Notes: a model not told the origin generated them from the letters alone. Shown: positions 37,616 through 47,292, counted from the stretch's first letter. The stretch: DNA of 64,000 nt from Bacteroidetes bacterium GWF2_41_31 (GCA_001769215.1 MEOL01000052.1:62001-126000); one strand, 5' to 3'. Translations and numbers: made by a program.

Positions 37616-37944
37616 GATCGAAATTATGTTTAAAAAGGGTGATGAATGGATCATTAATAAATGATGAAATGGCGGCTAAAGTAATTATTATTATATAATA
37701 GGTGTACTTGTTGATTCAGGTTAACCAAATATTAACAAAAAAAATCGAAGGTTGTAATCATTCAGGCCAGATGATTATTGATTTAAGAATACATTGGCTT
37801 TTTTTTAGATCAATATGACGGTGCGCTGCACCTTGAATGTAACTATATTATTTATTTTGTCTGAATAGCAGTTTGTTAGAGCTTATTTGCGACTGCAAGT
37901 TACCTCATTTTCATCATTTAACAGGACCTATTTGTATTGCAGAA
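37616..37944. other. Intergenic region with one GGTGC palindrome
   Basis: About 330 bases without a gene. It contains GACGGTGCGCTGCACCTT at 37817-37834, an exact 18-bp match to part of the repeat cluster inside copy A (18925-18942). No other structure. Confidence 0.6.
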
Positions 37945-39015
37945 TCAGATAATCAAAAAATGATCCTTCAGCAAATTGGCCGTTAAACATGAATGAACTG
38001 GCATGATTCCCACCAGGTCTCCCGGTTTAAAGGTAAGCAATTCCTTTTCAGGCATGCTGATTAAACCATGTTCCTGTGAAAGTGAATGCACAAACGCGCC
38101 GGTGATGGGATCGCCCCACCGCAGGTTTTCATCCAGCCTCACCACATAACCATACAATTGAAATCCCTGATCGGCTTCGATGTGTTCTTTTGACAAATGA
38201 ACGGCTCCCCCATAAATGGCCAATTCTTCACGCTCCTTAAGGATTGAAACTACCGGACAGGCCGTAACTACCGCGATATCACCCGGAGAACATGCTCCCA
38301 GGTGGAGCTGCATCACATCGTTATAAACAAAATTTCCCGGACGGATTTCATCAAATCCATGAAAATGGGTGGCCAAATTACATGAAGGCGTGTCTCCATA
38401 TGAAATGATAAATTCGGGGTAAAATCGTTCATGGTGGTGTTTTAAGGAAATGAGTTGTTCGCGCGATTTTTCCATGATGTCAAGTATTCCATCCTTTTCT
38501 CTTGCCTGATACGTGTGGCCGGCATGGGTAAGAAATCCACCAAACGTTAATTTTGGAGAGGCAGCAACCTCTTTTAGTATGTCATCTATTTCAGGATCAT
38601 GGGGTAACAGTCCGGTACGGTGATAGCCCGTATCGATTTTGATCAATACAGTCAGATGGTTTGAAGCCTGTTGATCCAGAAAACGGGTGGTGAATACCGA
38701 GTCAACGAGCAGGTTCAATTGAATTTTTTTCGCCAATTGGTTGATTTGGCTCATTTCCAGCAGGTTCACCGGAAAGGCTATGGTGATGTCCTTCCAGCCC
38801 TGACCGGCAAACTCTTCAGCCATCGAAACGGATGAAACGGTGATCTTACTTACCCCTTCCTGCCTGAAAAATTCGGCCACCTGAAGGTTTTGATGGGTTT
38901 TAAAATGGGGACGGAAAACAACGCCGCCTTCATCGGCTTTCTGCTTCATCCTGCGGATGTTGTTGAGGACTTTGTTACTGTCGATCAACAGGGTGGGTCG
39001 TGTTATGGATTTCAT
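37945..39015 (-). CDS. PLP enzyme: D-threonine aldolase/D-serine dehydratase-like
   Basis: A 356-residue fold-type III PLP enzyme. RPTLLIDSNKVLNNIRRMKQ opens the alanine-racemase-like barrel; the PLP Lys is in VVFRPHFKTHQNLQVAEFF (Lys39). GGFLTHAGHTYQA and YGDTPSCNLATHF are phosphate and substrate region blocks of the D-threonine aldolase/DSD1 group. The C-terminal domain has AIYGGAVHLSKEHIE and IMPVHSCLTANLLKDH; the H-x-C pair of the latter matches the zinc ligands of eukaryotic-type D-serine dehydratase. Likely cleaves or deaminates a D-hydroxy amino acid. Its ATG overlaps the stop of the upstream gene in the form ATGA (39015-39012), so the two are translationally coupled. Confidence 0.88.
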   Translation of the reverse strand: MKSITRPTLLIDSNKVLNNIRRMKQKADEGGVVFRPHFKTHQNLQVAEFFRQEGVSKITVSSVSMAEEFAGQGWKDITIAFPVNLLEMSQINQLAKKIQLNLLVDSVFTTRFLDQQASNHLTVLIKIDTGYHRTGLLPHDPEIDDILKEVAASPKLTFGGFLTHAGHTYQAREKDGILDIMEKSREQLISLKHHHERFYPEFIISYGDTPSCNLATHFHGFDEIRPGNFVYNDVMQLHLGACSPGDIAVVTACPVVSILKEREELAIYGGAVHLSKEHIEADQGFQLYGYVVRLDENLRWGDPITGAFVHSLSQEHGLISMPEKELLTFKPGDLVGIMPVHSCLTANLLKDHFLII

Positions 39016-40805
39016 CGGGTGATTAGTATTTTCGTGACCAGTTGTTTATTATTTTGAGAACAAACCGCCAGGTAAAGACCGGGATAAAGTGAGTTTGGCA
39101 AATCTATTTTAACCCGGGCACCCAGGCGTATCTCGATATATTTTGTAAAAAGAATCCTTCCCTGAAGATCCATTAGCCTGAAGTATAGTTTGCCGGACAG
39201 GAGTGATGAGAGATAAAGATGGTCTGTCGCCGGAATGGGACCAATTTGTATGTTGTCGATTGTATTGTTTTTTGATATCCATGTGGTGATGGTATCGTAT
39301 GGACAAACCGTAAGATTGTGCCCGTCAAGATAGCGCTGCTTGGCTGGAATAGTACCTGAACCGATTGGCATGGGTAAACCAATGGAAGGCCAGTCGCCGG
39401 AATGCCAGAACGCAGGTTGCTCCTCTAAATAGTAACTCGAATCAGGCAAATCGTCTGTTCCGGCAGGCGTGGTGATTCCTTTAATGTTGTTTCCAAATTC
39501 AAAATGATCTTCCCCTGTTAAAAAATACAACCCAAACAGCAATTCGCTATTGGTGACTTCGTTGCCCACAAAGTTTTGGCGATTTGTCATGAGTGTGTCA
39601 CTACTTGTCATGACAATTCCGTACAGTTCCGCCCGGTTTCTAAAGAAGGTATTTTCAGGTCCTGAGGGCCCCCAGTAATGATCAATGATCAGGTTTTGGA
39701 CGATGTTGCCTTCAAATAAATTGGCGTAGGCATAATGCCCATGCAGGCTGATGTCACCCGAAAAATCGGGAATGGGTTCCGTTCTGAAAGGTTCGATAGA
39801 ATAGTTATAGGCGATGACATTGCCATTTGAGCCGGTCTTCACCATCATGGCATGGCGTAGTTTTCTGAAAATATTGTTTTGAACCAAACATTCGCTGCTG
39901 TGTGTGGAAAAGGTGACACCATAACCCCGCATACCTGTTCCGTCATAAGTAAAACCATGATGGAAATAGCAACCCTCGATGAGCAGGTAGGCCGAAGCGT
40001 TCACGTCGATGTGACTGCCAACACTGCTGTCGCTTTCCACACCACGTACCACGCAATTGGCCGCATAGCTAAAGCTGATATTCGACCCGGCTCCTTCGTC
40101 CGGGGCATCCAAACGTTTGATCTTTAAGCATTCAACACCCGCATTCTGGATGGGTTCGATGGGACGTACCTGCGGGTTGAGTTCCGGCGAATAATCGATT
40201 CGTAACGGACTTTCAAGAGATAGTTTTGAACCGGAAATTTCGATGATCCGCGTAATTTGCCCGACAGAATAATCGGCCCAGGAGATGGGAACCACATCCC
40301 AATCACCATTTTCTTCGCGTATTTCAATGGTTTGTCCTACTGTAAATGAGGAGGCGTTTTCCACCTGAATCCAAGGGTTGTCTTTTTCAAATCCTGCTGT
40401 AATAGGTACAAAATCTGATGATTGTCCTTTTTGGATGTTGATGCAGTTAATGGTCTGATGTCCCAGCCGGAACATCAAGGTGGCAGAGTCGGAGCTAATT
40501 CCCTGAAGCAACGTGCTATCGAATAATCTGATGGAAGAGGTGAAAAGATAGTTCCCTGATGGGAAAAAAACAGCTCCCAAGCGGCCATTGAGTGAATTGA
40601 TAGCGGCCTGAACGGCGGGCTGATCGTTGGTGAGACCATCGCCTTGCGCTCCAAAGTCTTTTACATTGATTTGTTGATCAGGATTGATAAAATGATGGTT
40701 TGCAACAACATGGTGCCAGTCAACACGCCGATTCTCCGGTATTACCTGAGAAAAGGCAGTGCTAATTGTTGTGAATAAACCAACCAAGCATAATATCTGC
40801 TTCAT
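39012..40805 (-). CDS. Secreted pectate-lyase-fold protein with T9SS domain
   Basis: A 597-residue protein with a signal peptide (MKQILCLVGLFTTISTAF, then SQVIPE). INVKDFGAQGDGLTNDQPAV followed by FFPSGNYLFTSSIRLFDSTL is the start block of the pectate_lyase_3/glycoside-hydrolase-28/55-like right-handed beta-helix. Later coils: NCVVRGVESDSSVGSHIDVN, YLLIEGCYFHHGF, CLVQNNIFRKLRHAMMVKTG and NGNVIAYNYSIEPF. The last 75 residues (IQIGPIPATDHLYLSS ... QLVTKILITR) are a T9SS type A domain. It probably cuts or binds an extracellular polysaccharide. It overlaps the PLP enzyme gene by four bases, an unexpected pairing of a secreted polymer-active protein with a cytoplasmic amino-acid enzyme. No polysaccharide-utilisation susC/susD pair is nearby. 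Confidence 0.87.
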   Translation of the reverse strand: MKQILCLVGLFTTISTAFSQVIPENRRVDWHHVVANHHFINPDQQINVKDFGAQGDGLTNDQPAVQAAINSLNGRLGAVFFPSGNYLFTSSIRLFDSTLLQGISSDSATLMFRLGHQTINCINIQKGQSSDFVPITAGFEKDNPWIQVENASSFTVGQTIEIREENGDWDVVPISWADYSVGQITRIIEISGSKLSLESPLRIDYSPELNPQVRPIEPIQNAGVECLKIKRLDAPDEGAGSNISFSYAANCVVRGVESDSSVGSHIDVNASAYLLIEGCYFHHGFTYDGTGMRGYGVTFSTHSSECLVQNNIFRKLRHAMMVKTGSNGNVIAYNYSIEPFRTEPIPDFSGDISLHGHYAYANLFEGNIVQNLIIDHYWGPSGPENTFFRNRAELYGIVMTSSDTLMTNRQNFVGNEVTNSELLFGLYFLTGEDHFEFGNNIKGITTPAGTDDLPDSSYYLEEQPAFWHSGDWPSIGLPMPIGSGTIPAKQRYLDGHNLTVCPYDTITTWISKNNTIDNIQIGPIPATDHLYLSSLLSGKLYFRLMDLQGRILFTKYIEIRLGARVKIDLPNSLYPGLYLAVCSQNNKQLVTKILITR

Positions 40806-40858
40806 GCGATCGTTTCTTTTTGGTAAAATTAATTAATTTTATGCCCAAAATCAACGTC

Positions 40859-41401
40859 ATGAAAAACCTGACTTTATTTCTGTTTGTCCTTTTGATTGCT
40901 CTATTTTCTTCTTGTAAACAAGGAAGCCGGCAATTGGTAACAGAGAAAATCCAATACGATGTCAGCCTGATGTCTCCTGATCCCACCTACGATTGGTGGA
41001 TACAAAATTTGGTGGGACCGCAACGGGAAAAATTGGTAGATATGATGATGCAAAGTGCTTTGGAAGGAGGAGTTCAGGCTTATGATTATTTTAATGAACC
41101 CATAACTCCATTCGACATCAAACAGATGTTATCTGATACAACAGTGGTTACCTTTCGACGGATTGAACCTCCATACGAACTTTTTGACTCATTGGTCATA
41201 CATACCATTGAACGTGAAGACATCCAGCGCATCCGGTTTATGGAAGAATGGACCATCGACCCCGCTACCCTGCAAATGGAGAAAAAGATATACGGAATTG
41301 CACCCATTGCCCGCCGCATCGATGCTCAAGGCATTGAACGCTGGCAACCCTTGTTTTGGCTTTATACCGATAAAGACTTTATCAATCAATTGAAAAACTA
41401 A
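40859..41401 (+). CDS. Lipoprotein of the gliding-motility GldN/PorN-like type, tentative
   Basis: From the start MKNLTLFLFVLLIALFSSC the protein has about 180 residues, with a lipobox (FSSC, Cys19). The mature part has DPTYDWWIQNLVGPQREKLV, MMMQSALEGGVQAYDYFNEP, then DTTVVTFRRIEPPYELFDSL and RIRFMEEWTIDPATLQMEKK, ending in YGIAPIARR and WLYTDKDFI. The combination of 'YDYFNEP', 'IRFMEEW..DP' and 'KKIYGIAPI' resembles the conserved part of GldN/PorN proteins, which are part of the type IX secretion core. Here the protein is shorter and lipidated, and no gldKLM genes are adjacent, so it is perhaps a paralogue. The family assignment is tentative. Divergent from the pectate-lyase-fold gene. Confidence 0.55.
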   Translation: MKNLTLFLFVLLIALFSSCKQGSRQLVTEKIQYDVSLMSPDPTYDWWIQNLVGPQREKLVDMMMQSALEGGVQAYDYFNEPITPFDIKQMLSDTTVVTFRRIEPPYELFDSLVIHTIEREDIQRIRFMEEWTIDPATLQMEKKIYGIAPIARRIDAQGIERWQPLFWLYTDKDFINQLKN

Positions 41402-41456
41402 CAACATACGCAAACCAATACTGCCAAATGAACCAATACTTTAAACTACCAATCCA

Positions 41457-41807
41457 ATGAAAATTATTTCTCTCTCAGACGTAACCACCACCAAAGTCAC
41501 CATGGAAGGTGCTTCAGGTGCAACCAAACAGATACCTCTTGCCGCCGAAGACGGTGCCCCCGTATATGCTTACCGGGTTTTCTCCCTGGAGGGTAAAGGG
41601 TTTACTCCTTACCACCAGCATCCCTACGAACACATGAACTATATTATTGAAGGCGAAGGCTTTCTTGTAAACGAGCAAGGCGAACAACAGTCCGTTAAAA
41701 AGGGCGACTTTGCCATGGTGCTTCCCAATGAAAAACACCAGTACCGCAATGCTTCTGCCAGCGAAAAGTTTGTGATGATTTGCGGAGTGCCGAAGGAGTT
41801 TCAGTAA
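41457..41807 (+). CDS. Small single-domain cupin
   Basis: A 116-residue protein with a complete cupin fold. YHQHPYEHMNYIIEGEGFLV carries motif 1 with His/Glu-type metal ligands, and KGDFAMVLPNEKHQYRNAS carries motif 2 with the final His. No other domain. Such proteins may bind metal and a small ligand, act as isomerases or dioxygenases, or be sensory. No neighbour tells its role; it lies about 55 bases after the lipoprotein gene in the same direction and may be cotranscribed. Confidence 0.9.
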   Translation: MKIISLSDVTTTKVTMEGASGATKQIPLAAEDGAPVYAYRVFSLEGKGFTPYHQHPYEHMNYIIEGEGFLVNEQGEQQSVKKGDFAMVLPNEKHQYRNASASEKFVMICGVPKEFQ

Positions 41808-42210
41808 GATATCTTCCTATCCGGTAACTTAATCCTTTTCCAATTTTCAATGAAGACCTAGCCATTGAACCGGCGATGATTTGGTCATTGTAAAAGGTAT
41901 GTACTCGTTTTTGTTTTTCATTTTGAACTCCAGAATGTCTCCAGTATTCAGGTTACCGATTTGCATTTTTTGTAGTAAAATTCCCCGGAAATGGTTTGTC
42001 TGACTATTTTTGATACCTTTGAGACAGAATCACAGCACTGCAACAATAAGTATTACAGCGAACACATTTTTTGAGGATTAAAATAGACAAGGGATTGTTT
42101 GTGAAGAATGGCAGTGGAAATTGGAGTGTGAATAATAAGGAAATAATAACTATACCAAGGATAACACATACATTATGTCTTTATCAGGAGAGCCTCAAAT
42201 ACTTTTACCT
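41808..42210. other. Intergenic region with a small minus-strand frame
   Basis: About 400 bases without a recognised gene. On the minus strand 41966-41847 encodes 39 residues starting MQIGNLNTGDILEFKMKN and ending SSPVQWLGLH; the frame stays open about 12 codons further upstream. It looks like a beta-rich fragment and may be the remnant or C-terminal part of a lost gene, but support is weak. Confidence 0.35.
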
Positions 42211-43335
42211 TTAAGGACCAGGAGTCGTCTCCACAGGCCTGCTGACATACAAATTATGTCCTGATACATTATAATCGGTGAGATGTCCTGAACTGTTGTA
42301 TGTTTTTTCCACATTGGTCTCACTTCCGGTAATGGTATTGAAAACCAGTATGCTGCGATCGATCACCCGGATGTAACCCGGGTCGTCGCGTTGCAGTTGT
42401 CTGTTAATTTCATCTTCCCTGGAGCCACTCAACCGGTCTTTAAATTTGTTCACCTGATTGCCGACAATTCTTGAAAACAGGCTTTTACGCCCGGGCCTAA
42501 CTTCTCCGGCATCAGCCAGCATCATCGTTTGAGGTTCGAAATCAGGGATGCTTAATTTTTCAAAATCGTAAATATCAACCAACTCGGTGGTGAGGGGCTT
42601 TTGGGGCAGACTGGTCATGGCCAAAGGCTGGTTTTCGATGGCAACCACTCTTCTGACCGGAGGTTTAGCGTTGGTTGCCGGTTTCGATTCAGAAACATTT
42701 TCTTTAACCGGGGGTTGTTTTTTCCGTGGAACGATTAATTCAGAAGAACTGCTTTTGTTTGGAATCACCCTGGTGGTGCGATAAGCATAGGATTGAAGAA
42801 TAATCTGGTTGCCTTTCGGTACGGGTTGATTTCTTAAAAAAAATGAAATCGCAAGAAGAAACGCCAGTCCGGCTGCCACCGATGACACCCGGGTTAGGGG
42901 GATCACTTTTCGTTTTTTCAACGAACTTTTTCCGGGAAATAAAATCTTTGTGTCTGGTTCAAGACGGAGTTTCTGATGCAGTTCGAACTCCTTGTGCAAC
43001 ATCGGGTTGATCGATAAAAACTGATTCAGGTGTTCGGTTTCTTTGTTGTTCAGGTCATTTTCAGCGGAAGCGATAAAATAAGTTTCATAGTTGGTTTCAT
43101 CAATGCCGGCAACCTTTATGACAGGTATTTTTTTTAACTCTTGTTTAAAGTCGGCTTCAATGATAAGGGGTTCCAGGGTGGCCAGTTCGAGCCCTTCGAA
43201 TTCGTCTTTCAGGTCAGGATGCTGGTCGAGAAAAGCAAGCAAAGCGGTTTCTTCAGCCTTCGAAAGCTGTCCATCGAGGTAGTCGATCACGAAAACTTCG
43301 TAATTCTTTAAATCGATCAGTGGTTGCTTTTTCAT
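42211..43335 (-). CDS. Membrane anti-sigma factor with duplicated N-terminal module
   Basis: A 374-residue protein with one membrane helix (about 152-169, VSSVAAGLAFLLAISFFL). The cytoplasmic N-terminal part holds two related modules: NYEVFVIDYLDGQLSKAEET (11-30, continuing ALLAFLDQHPDLKDEF) and NYETYFIASAENDLNNKETE (82-101, continuing HLNQFLSINPMLHKEF). The pattern Y-x-x-x-F/Y-x-x-D-L/Q-x-x-E is that of short sigma-binding helices in anti-sigma factors. The part beyond the helix is basic and Pro-rich (PRKKQPPVKENVSESKP) and likely periplasmic. It starts 2 bases after the stop of the ECF sigma gene and is cotranscribed with it, so it very probably binds and restrains that sigma factor. No zinc-binding motif is seen. 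Confidence 0.8.
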   Translation of the reverse strand: MKKQPLIDLKNYEVFVIDYLDGQLSKAEETALLAFLDQHPDLKDEFEGLELATLEPLIIEADFKQELKKIPVIKVAGIDETNYETYFIASAENDLNNKETEHLNQFLSINPMLHKEFELHQKLRLEPDTKILFPGKSSLKKRKVIPLTRVSSVAAGLAFLLAISFFLRNQPVPKGNQIILQSYAYRTTRVIPNKSSSSELIVPRKKQPPVKENVSESKPATNAKPPVRRVVAIENQPLAMTSLPQKPLTTELVDIYDFEKLSIPDFEPQTMMLADAGEVRPGRKSLFSRIVGNQVNKFKDRLSGSREDEINRQLQRDDPGYIRVIDRSILVFNTITGSETNVEKTYNSSGHLTDYNVSGHNLYVSRPVETTPGP

Positions 43336-43337
43336 GA

Positions 43338-43823
43338 CTAAAGTACGGTTTCGGTACTGATTAAATATTGTTTCAAACTCAAGCGTGCCCGGTAGATATA
43401 CACTTTTACCTGTGCTTCGTTCAATCCGGTTATTTCTCCTATTTCTTCATAGCTGTAACCCTCGTAATCGCGCAGCAGCACAACGGTGCGCTGGATTTCT
43501 GAAAGCCTTGATAAAGCCACGTCAAGCACTTCTTTCAGGTCGCTGTAACCATGTTTTACCGGTTCACTTTTATGCTCATGGCCCTCCATGCGTGTCATCC
43601 TACTGTTTTTGCGAAAGCTGTCGATCATGGTGTGGTAGGCCGTGGTGAACAGGTATGATTTTCCTTTTTCCACCTGTACCTCATTCCGCCTGATCCACAA
43701 CTTCATAAATGATTCCTGCACCAGATCACGCGCGGCTTCGGTGTCGCCCGTGTTTTTCAGCAGGAACCGGAAAACTCCGTCGCTGTGTTCATCTACGCAG
43801 TTGTTATATTCACTGACAGTCAT
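43338..43823 (-). CDS. ECF-type RNA polymerase sigma-70 family factor
   Basis: A 161-residue sigma factor with only regions 2 and 4. Region 2: FRFLLKNTGDTEAARDLVQE with SFMKLWIRRNEV, the -10 recognition and core-binding part, followed by YLFTTAYHTMIDSFRKNSRM. Region 4: ALSRLSEIQRTVVLLRDYEG with SYEEIGEITGLNEAQVKVYI and YRARLSLKQYL, the helix-turn-helix that reads the -35 element. It starts the bicistronic unit with the membrane anti-sigma gene, 2 bases apart. Target promoters are not visible, but the pairing points to an envelope stress or surface signal. Confidence 0.95.
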   Translation of the reverse strand: MTVSEYNNCVDEHSDGVFRFLLKNTGDTEAARDLVQESFMKLWIRRNEVQVEKGKSYLFTTAYHTMIDSFRKNSRMTRMEGHEHKSEPVKHGYSDLKEVLDVALSRLSEIQRTVVLLRDYEGYSYEEIGEITGLNEAQVKVYIYRARLSLKQYLISTETVL

Positions 43824-43922
43824 GCGCTAAAAGTAAAAAACTTCCATAACACCTGTGACGGATAAGCATGGAAAATGTTACAGGTTGAGAAGAATATTTT
43901 TAATCGTTTATACACCGCCTCT

Positions 43923-45080
43923 TCAAGCGGTCATTTCCCTGAGTTTTGTTTCCAGTTCACTTAAGGAAACTACATCAATTTTGGGTTTCATGGCCCAGCC
44001 TTTTTTTATTGGGGCTGCCACGAAAGAGTGTGAAGGGTGAATATCCTGGCAGGCATAAAAGTAGCCTTTTGAAAGTATTGGGGCGACTGAGGCTATACAT
44101 TCGATGGTAAATACCAGTTCTTTTATTTTCATCACAAAATCTACCTCTGCACCATTGCTCGTTCTATAAAAATAAAATGAGGCTTCAGGAAATAGTTCTT
44201 TCATGTTTGACAAAACAATTTGTTCCCAGATGCTACCAAATGAAGGATGACCTGCCATTTCCTCAAAATTGCGCAATTCCAATAGGGTGGAGGTAATCCC
44301 GGAATCGGTAATATAAATTTTAGGTGCTTTTACGAGACGTTTTCCCAGATTTGAAAAATATGGAGGTATTACGTCAACCATGAAAGTGCTTTCCAGTAAA
44401 TCGATGTAATTTTTAACAGTGACAGCGGAAACACCCAAAGATTTAGCCAATTTGGAGTAATCAGCTGTTTGACCGTTTAAATGAGCCAACATTTTCCACA
44501 GTCGGTGCATGGTTGCCGGAGAAACTCCCCTCCATTGCAGTAAATCGCGTTCTAAGAAAGTAGAAATAAAGTTATTGCGCCACTCATAGGATGTTTCACT
44601 ATCTTGTGCCAGTGCACTTCTTGGAAATCCTCCATGAGCAAAATATTTCTCAAGTGAATCAAAATCCTTTATCTCGTCCCACAAAAATGGCATCAACTTT
44701 TTGTAGGTAATTCTCCCTGCCAACGATTCTGAACTCTGTTGCAGAAGTTCTCGGGAAGCTGATCCAAGGATTAAAAATGATCCATTCGCATTCCATTCAT
44801 CTGAAAGACTTCTGATCACTGGAAATAATTCAGGTTTGCGTTGAATTTCATCTAAACAAATCAATTTCCCTTTTTGAGTAGTAAAAAACCATTCAGGGTC
44901 TTCCAGTTTTTGTAAGTCAGAAGGACGTTCCAAATCCAGGTATATACTGTTTTTGTTGCCTTCGATTATATGTTTAACTAATGTTGATTTTCCGCTTTGA
45001 CGTGGTCCTATCAATGCGACAACAGGATTATTTTTTAGTGCTTTTAAAATAGTTGCTTCTATTTTTCGCTGGACATACAT
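43923..45080 (-). CDS. AAA_14/DUF4143 P-loop ATPase
   Basis: A 385-residue cytoplasmic protein. Walker A GPRQSGKSTLVKHI (residues about 25-38), Walker B GKLICLDEIQRKPELFPVIR, and sensor block FLILGSASRELLQQSSESLA, then GRITYKKLMPFLWDE. The C-terminal half is DUF4143: a winged-helix region (KLAKSLGVSAVTVKNYIDLL with ESTFMVDVIPPYF) and a nuclease-like core (GSIWEQIVLSNMKEL, YYRTSNGAEVDFVMK-type block FYRTSNGAEVDFVMKIKELV). The function of these very common proteins is unresolved; the PD-(D/E)XK-like core is predicted for the family. Alone on its strand, with its own -7 box at 45112-45105 (TACATTTG on the minus strand). Confidence 0.92.
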   Translation of the reverse strand: MYVQRKIEATILKALKNNPVVALIGPRQSGKSTLVKHIIEGNKNSIYLDLERPSDLQKLEDPEWFFTTQKGKLICLDEIQRKPELFPVIRSLSDEWNANGSFLILGSASRELLQQSSESLAGRITYKKLMPFLWDEIKDFDSLEKYFAHGGFPRSALAQDSETSYEWRNNFISTFLERDLLQWRGVSPATMHRLWKMLAHLNGQTADYSKLAKSLGVSAVTVKNYIDLLESTFMVDVIPPYFSNLGKRLVKAPKIYITDSGITSTLLELRNFEEMAGHPSFGSIWEQIVLSNMKELFPEASFYFYRTSNGAEVDFVMKIKELVFTIECIASVAPILSKGYFYACQDIHPSHSFVAAPIKKGWAMKPKIDVVSLSELETKLREMTA

Positions 45081-45104
45081 AGGTATACAAAATTATCATC
45101 CATG

Positions 45105-45112
45105 CAAATGTA
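45105..45112 (-). promoter_or_regulatory. -7 box (TACATTTG) of the DUF4143 ATPase gene
   Basis: Minus-strand TACATTTG, 24 bases upstream of the start. -33 unclear. Confidence 0.45.
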
Positions 45113-45275
45113 AAATATAAATTTGAATTTGCATGGTTAATAGTAATTTTGTTTGCCTTTTTTAAGAACTTAACAAGCAAATAAGTCAAATAGTGTTATT
45201 ACAACACCCACCAATATGCATATAATATTACCCGTGATAATCCGTACAACCCGTGTCACCCGTGTTCTATAAATC

Positions 45276-47066
45276 CTAATCGTTTAGCTTCAGTACCACA
45301 AGAAACGCCTGTTGAGGAACTTCCACATTGCCTACCTGGCGCATGCGTTTCTTTCCTTTTTTCTGCTTTTCAAGCAGTTTCCGCTTCCGCGTGATGTCGC
45401 CACCATAACATTTGGCCGTAACATCCTTGCGCACTGCTTTGATGGTTTCGCGGGCGATGATTTTAGCACCGATAGCCGCCTGGATGGCGATATCGAACTG
45501 TTGTCTTGGAATAAGGTCTTTCAACTTGATGCAGATTCTCCGGCCAAAATCATAGGCATTATCCACATGAATCAAGGCAGACAAAGCATCAACAGGCTCC
45601 GAATTTAACAGGATGTCCAGTTTTACCAGTTGAGCAGGTTTATAGCCGGTGATGTGATAGTCAAAGGAGGCATATCCCTTGGAGATACTCTTGAGTTTGT
45701 CGTAAAAATCGAACACAATCTCTCCCAACGGCATATCCACAGTCAGTTCTATCCGGCTGGTGGTCAGGTAGGTCTGGCTTTTTAACTCGCCACGTTTGTC
45801 GAGGCAAAGCTTAATGATGGGGCCAATATAATCAGTTCGGGTAATAATCTGCGCCCTGATATAAGGTTCTTCGATGTGGTCGATGTATTTCTGCTCGGGC
45901 AATCCGGATGGATTGTGAACTTCTATGATTTCTTTTTTGTTGGTGATTACCCGGTACGACACATTGGGCATGGTGGTTATCACATTCATGTCGAACTCGC
46001 GTTCGAGGCGCTCCTGGATAATTTCCATGTGCAGCAAGCCCAGAAATCCACAACGAAATCCAAAACCCAATGCAAGTGACGATTCAGGTTCAAAAGTCAG
46101 CGAAGCATCATTCAACTGAAGTTTTTCCATGGATGAGCGAAGTTCTTCATACTCTTCGTTATCGATGGGATAAATACCTGCAAACACCATGGGTTTCACA
46201 TTCTCGAAACCATCGATGGCCACCTTACACGGGCGGTCCACCTGGGTGATGGTATCGCCTACTTTTACTTCTTTTGAGGTTTTTATGCCTGAAATAATAT
46301 ATCCTACATCCCCTGTTCGCAATATATCGCGTGCTTCGGGTTTAAGCCGCAGTACTCCAATTTCGTTGGCCTCGTACTTTTTGCCGGTGTTCACAAATTT
46401 CACCTGGTCACCTTTGCGTATTTCGCCGCTAAAGATTCTAAAGTATGCGATAATGCCCCTGAAATTGTTGAAAACAGAGTCGAAAATCAAGGCTTGCAAG
46501 GGTGCGTCTTCTTCTCCTTTGGGAGAGGGAATCCGTGTGACAATGGCTTCCAGAATTTTATCAACGCCGTATCCTGTCTTGCCGCTGGCCTCGATAATAT
46601 CCTCATAATTGCAGCCTAATAGGTCTACAATCTGGTCTTTCACTTCATCGGGCATGGCATTTTCCATGTCCATTTTATTTAAAACCGGGATAATTTCCAG
46701 ATTGTTTTCGATGGCCAGATAGAGGTTTGAAATGGTTTGTGCCTGTATGCCCTGGGTGGCATCAATTACCAGCAAGGCTCCTTCGCAGGCAGCAATCGAA
46801 CGTGAAACTTCATAGGAAAAATCCACATGGCCGGGAGTATCAATCAGGTTGAAGACGTAATGCTGGCCATCTTGTTCGTAATCCATTTGGATGGCATGAC
46901 TCTTAATGGTGATACCGCGTTCGCGCTCAATATCCATGTCGTCGAGCACCTGGGCTTGTTGGTCACGCCCTGAAACAGTACCGGTGAGTTCCAGCAGCCT
47001 GTCGGCTAACGTGCTTTTACCGTGGTCGATATGGGCAATAATGCAAAAATTCCTGATCTCTTTCAT
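45276..47066 (-). CDS. lepA: Elongation factor 4 (LepA GTPase)
   Basis: A 596-residue translational GTPase of normal LepA length. [20 protein letters not shown] holds the G1 motif; [14 protein letters not shown] is the switch I region, [19 protein letters not shown]3, and PVLNKMDM G4. Then domains II and III, the LepA-type domain V, and the LepA-specific C-terminal domain with [20 protein letters not shown] and [20 protein letters not shown], followed by [20 protein letters not shown]. LepA promotes back-translocation or efficient initiation on ribosomes. It is transcribed alone in the minus direction; a -7 box lies 5 bases before the start codon. Confidence 0.97.
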   Translation of the reverse strand: MKEIRNFCIIAHIDHGKSTLADRLLELTGTVSGRDQQAQVLDDMDIERERGITIKSHAIQMDYEQDGQHYVFNLIDTPGHVDFSYEVSRSIAACEGALLVIDATQGIQAQTISNLYLAIENNLEIIPVLNKMDMENAMPDEVKDQIVDLLGCNYEDIIEASGKTGYGVDKILEAIVTRIPSPKGEEDAPLQALIFDSVFNNFRGIIAYFRIFSGEIRKGDQVKFVNTGKKYEANEIGVLRLKPEARDILRTGDVGYIISGIKTSKEVKVGDTITQVDRPCKVAIDGFENVKPMVFAGIYPIDNEEYEELRSSMEKLQLNDASLTFEPESSLALGFGFRCGFLGLLHMEIIQERLEREFDMNVITTMPNVSYRVITNKKEIIEVHNPSGLPEQKYIDHIEEPYIRAQIITRTDYIGPIIKLCLDKRGELKSQTYLTTSRIELTVDMPLGEIVFDFYDKLKSISKGYASFDYHITGYKPAQLVKLDILLNSEPVDALSALIHVDNAYDFGRRICIKLKDLIPRQQFDIAIQAAIGAKIIARETIKAVRKDVTAKCYGGDITRKRKLLEKQKKGKKRMRQVGNVEVPQQAFLVVLKLND

Positions 47067-47071
47067 GGGCG

Positions 47072-47079
47072 CAAAAATA
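47072..47079 (-). promoter_or_regulatory. lepA: -7 box (TATTTTTG) directly before lepA
   Basis: Minus-strand TATTTTTGCGCCC then ATG. The box ends five bases before the start codon, similar to the situation at 24624-24631. No -33 TTG at 19 bases. Confidence 0.45.
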
Positions 47080-47262
47080 CGATTTTAACTGATTGGTTTG
47101 GTACTTTGTTATTGCCCGGTGAAAAGAAATATAAAGGTATTGACATATCTAATCCACCCTTTGTTATCGCTGATGATGTCGTTTTGTTTCGGCTTGTATC
47201 TTGTTTGGCAATTTCATCGACCTGATTCACCGAAGAAAACCCCCTGTTCGCCGAAATGTTGT

Positions 47263-47292
47263 TTGCCAGGTTTGCATTACACCCTACATTTG
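47263..47292 (+). promoter_or_regulatory. Consensus promoter (TTG-N19-TACATTTG)
   Basis: TTG at 47263-47265, 19 bases, TACATTTG at 47285-47292, 50 bases before the PspC-domain gene. Matches the full Bacteroidota consensus. Confidence 0.75.

Noticed and set aside
45081-45275. Short CCCGTG repeats upstream of the DUF4143 ATPase gene
   Set aside because: Only three copies of six bases in an irregular arrangement; likely chance.
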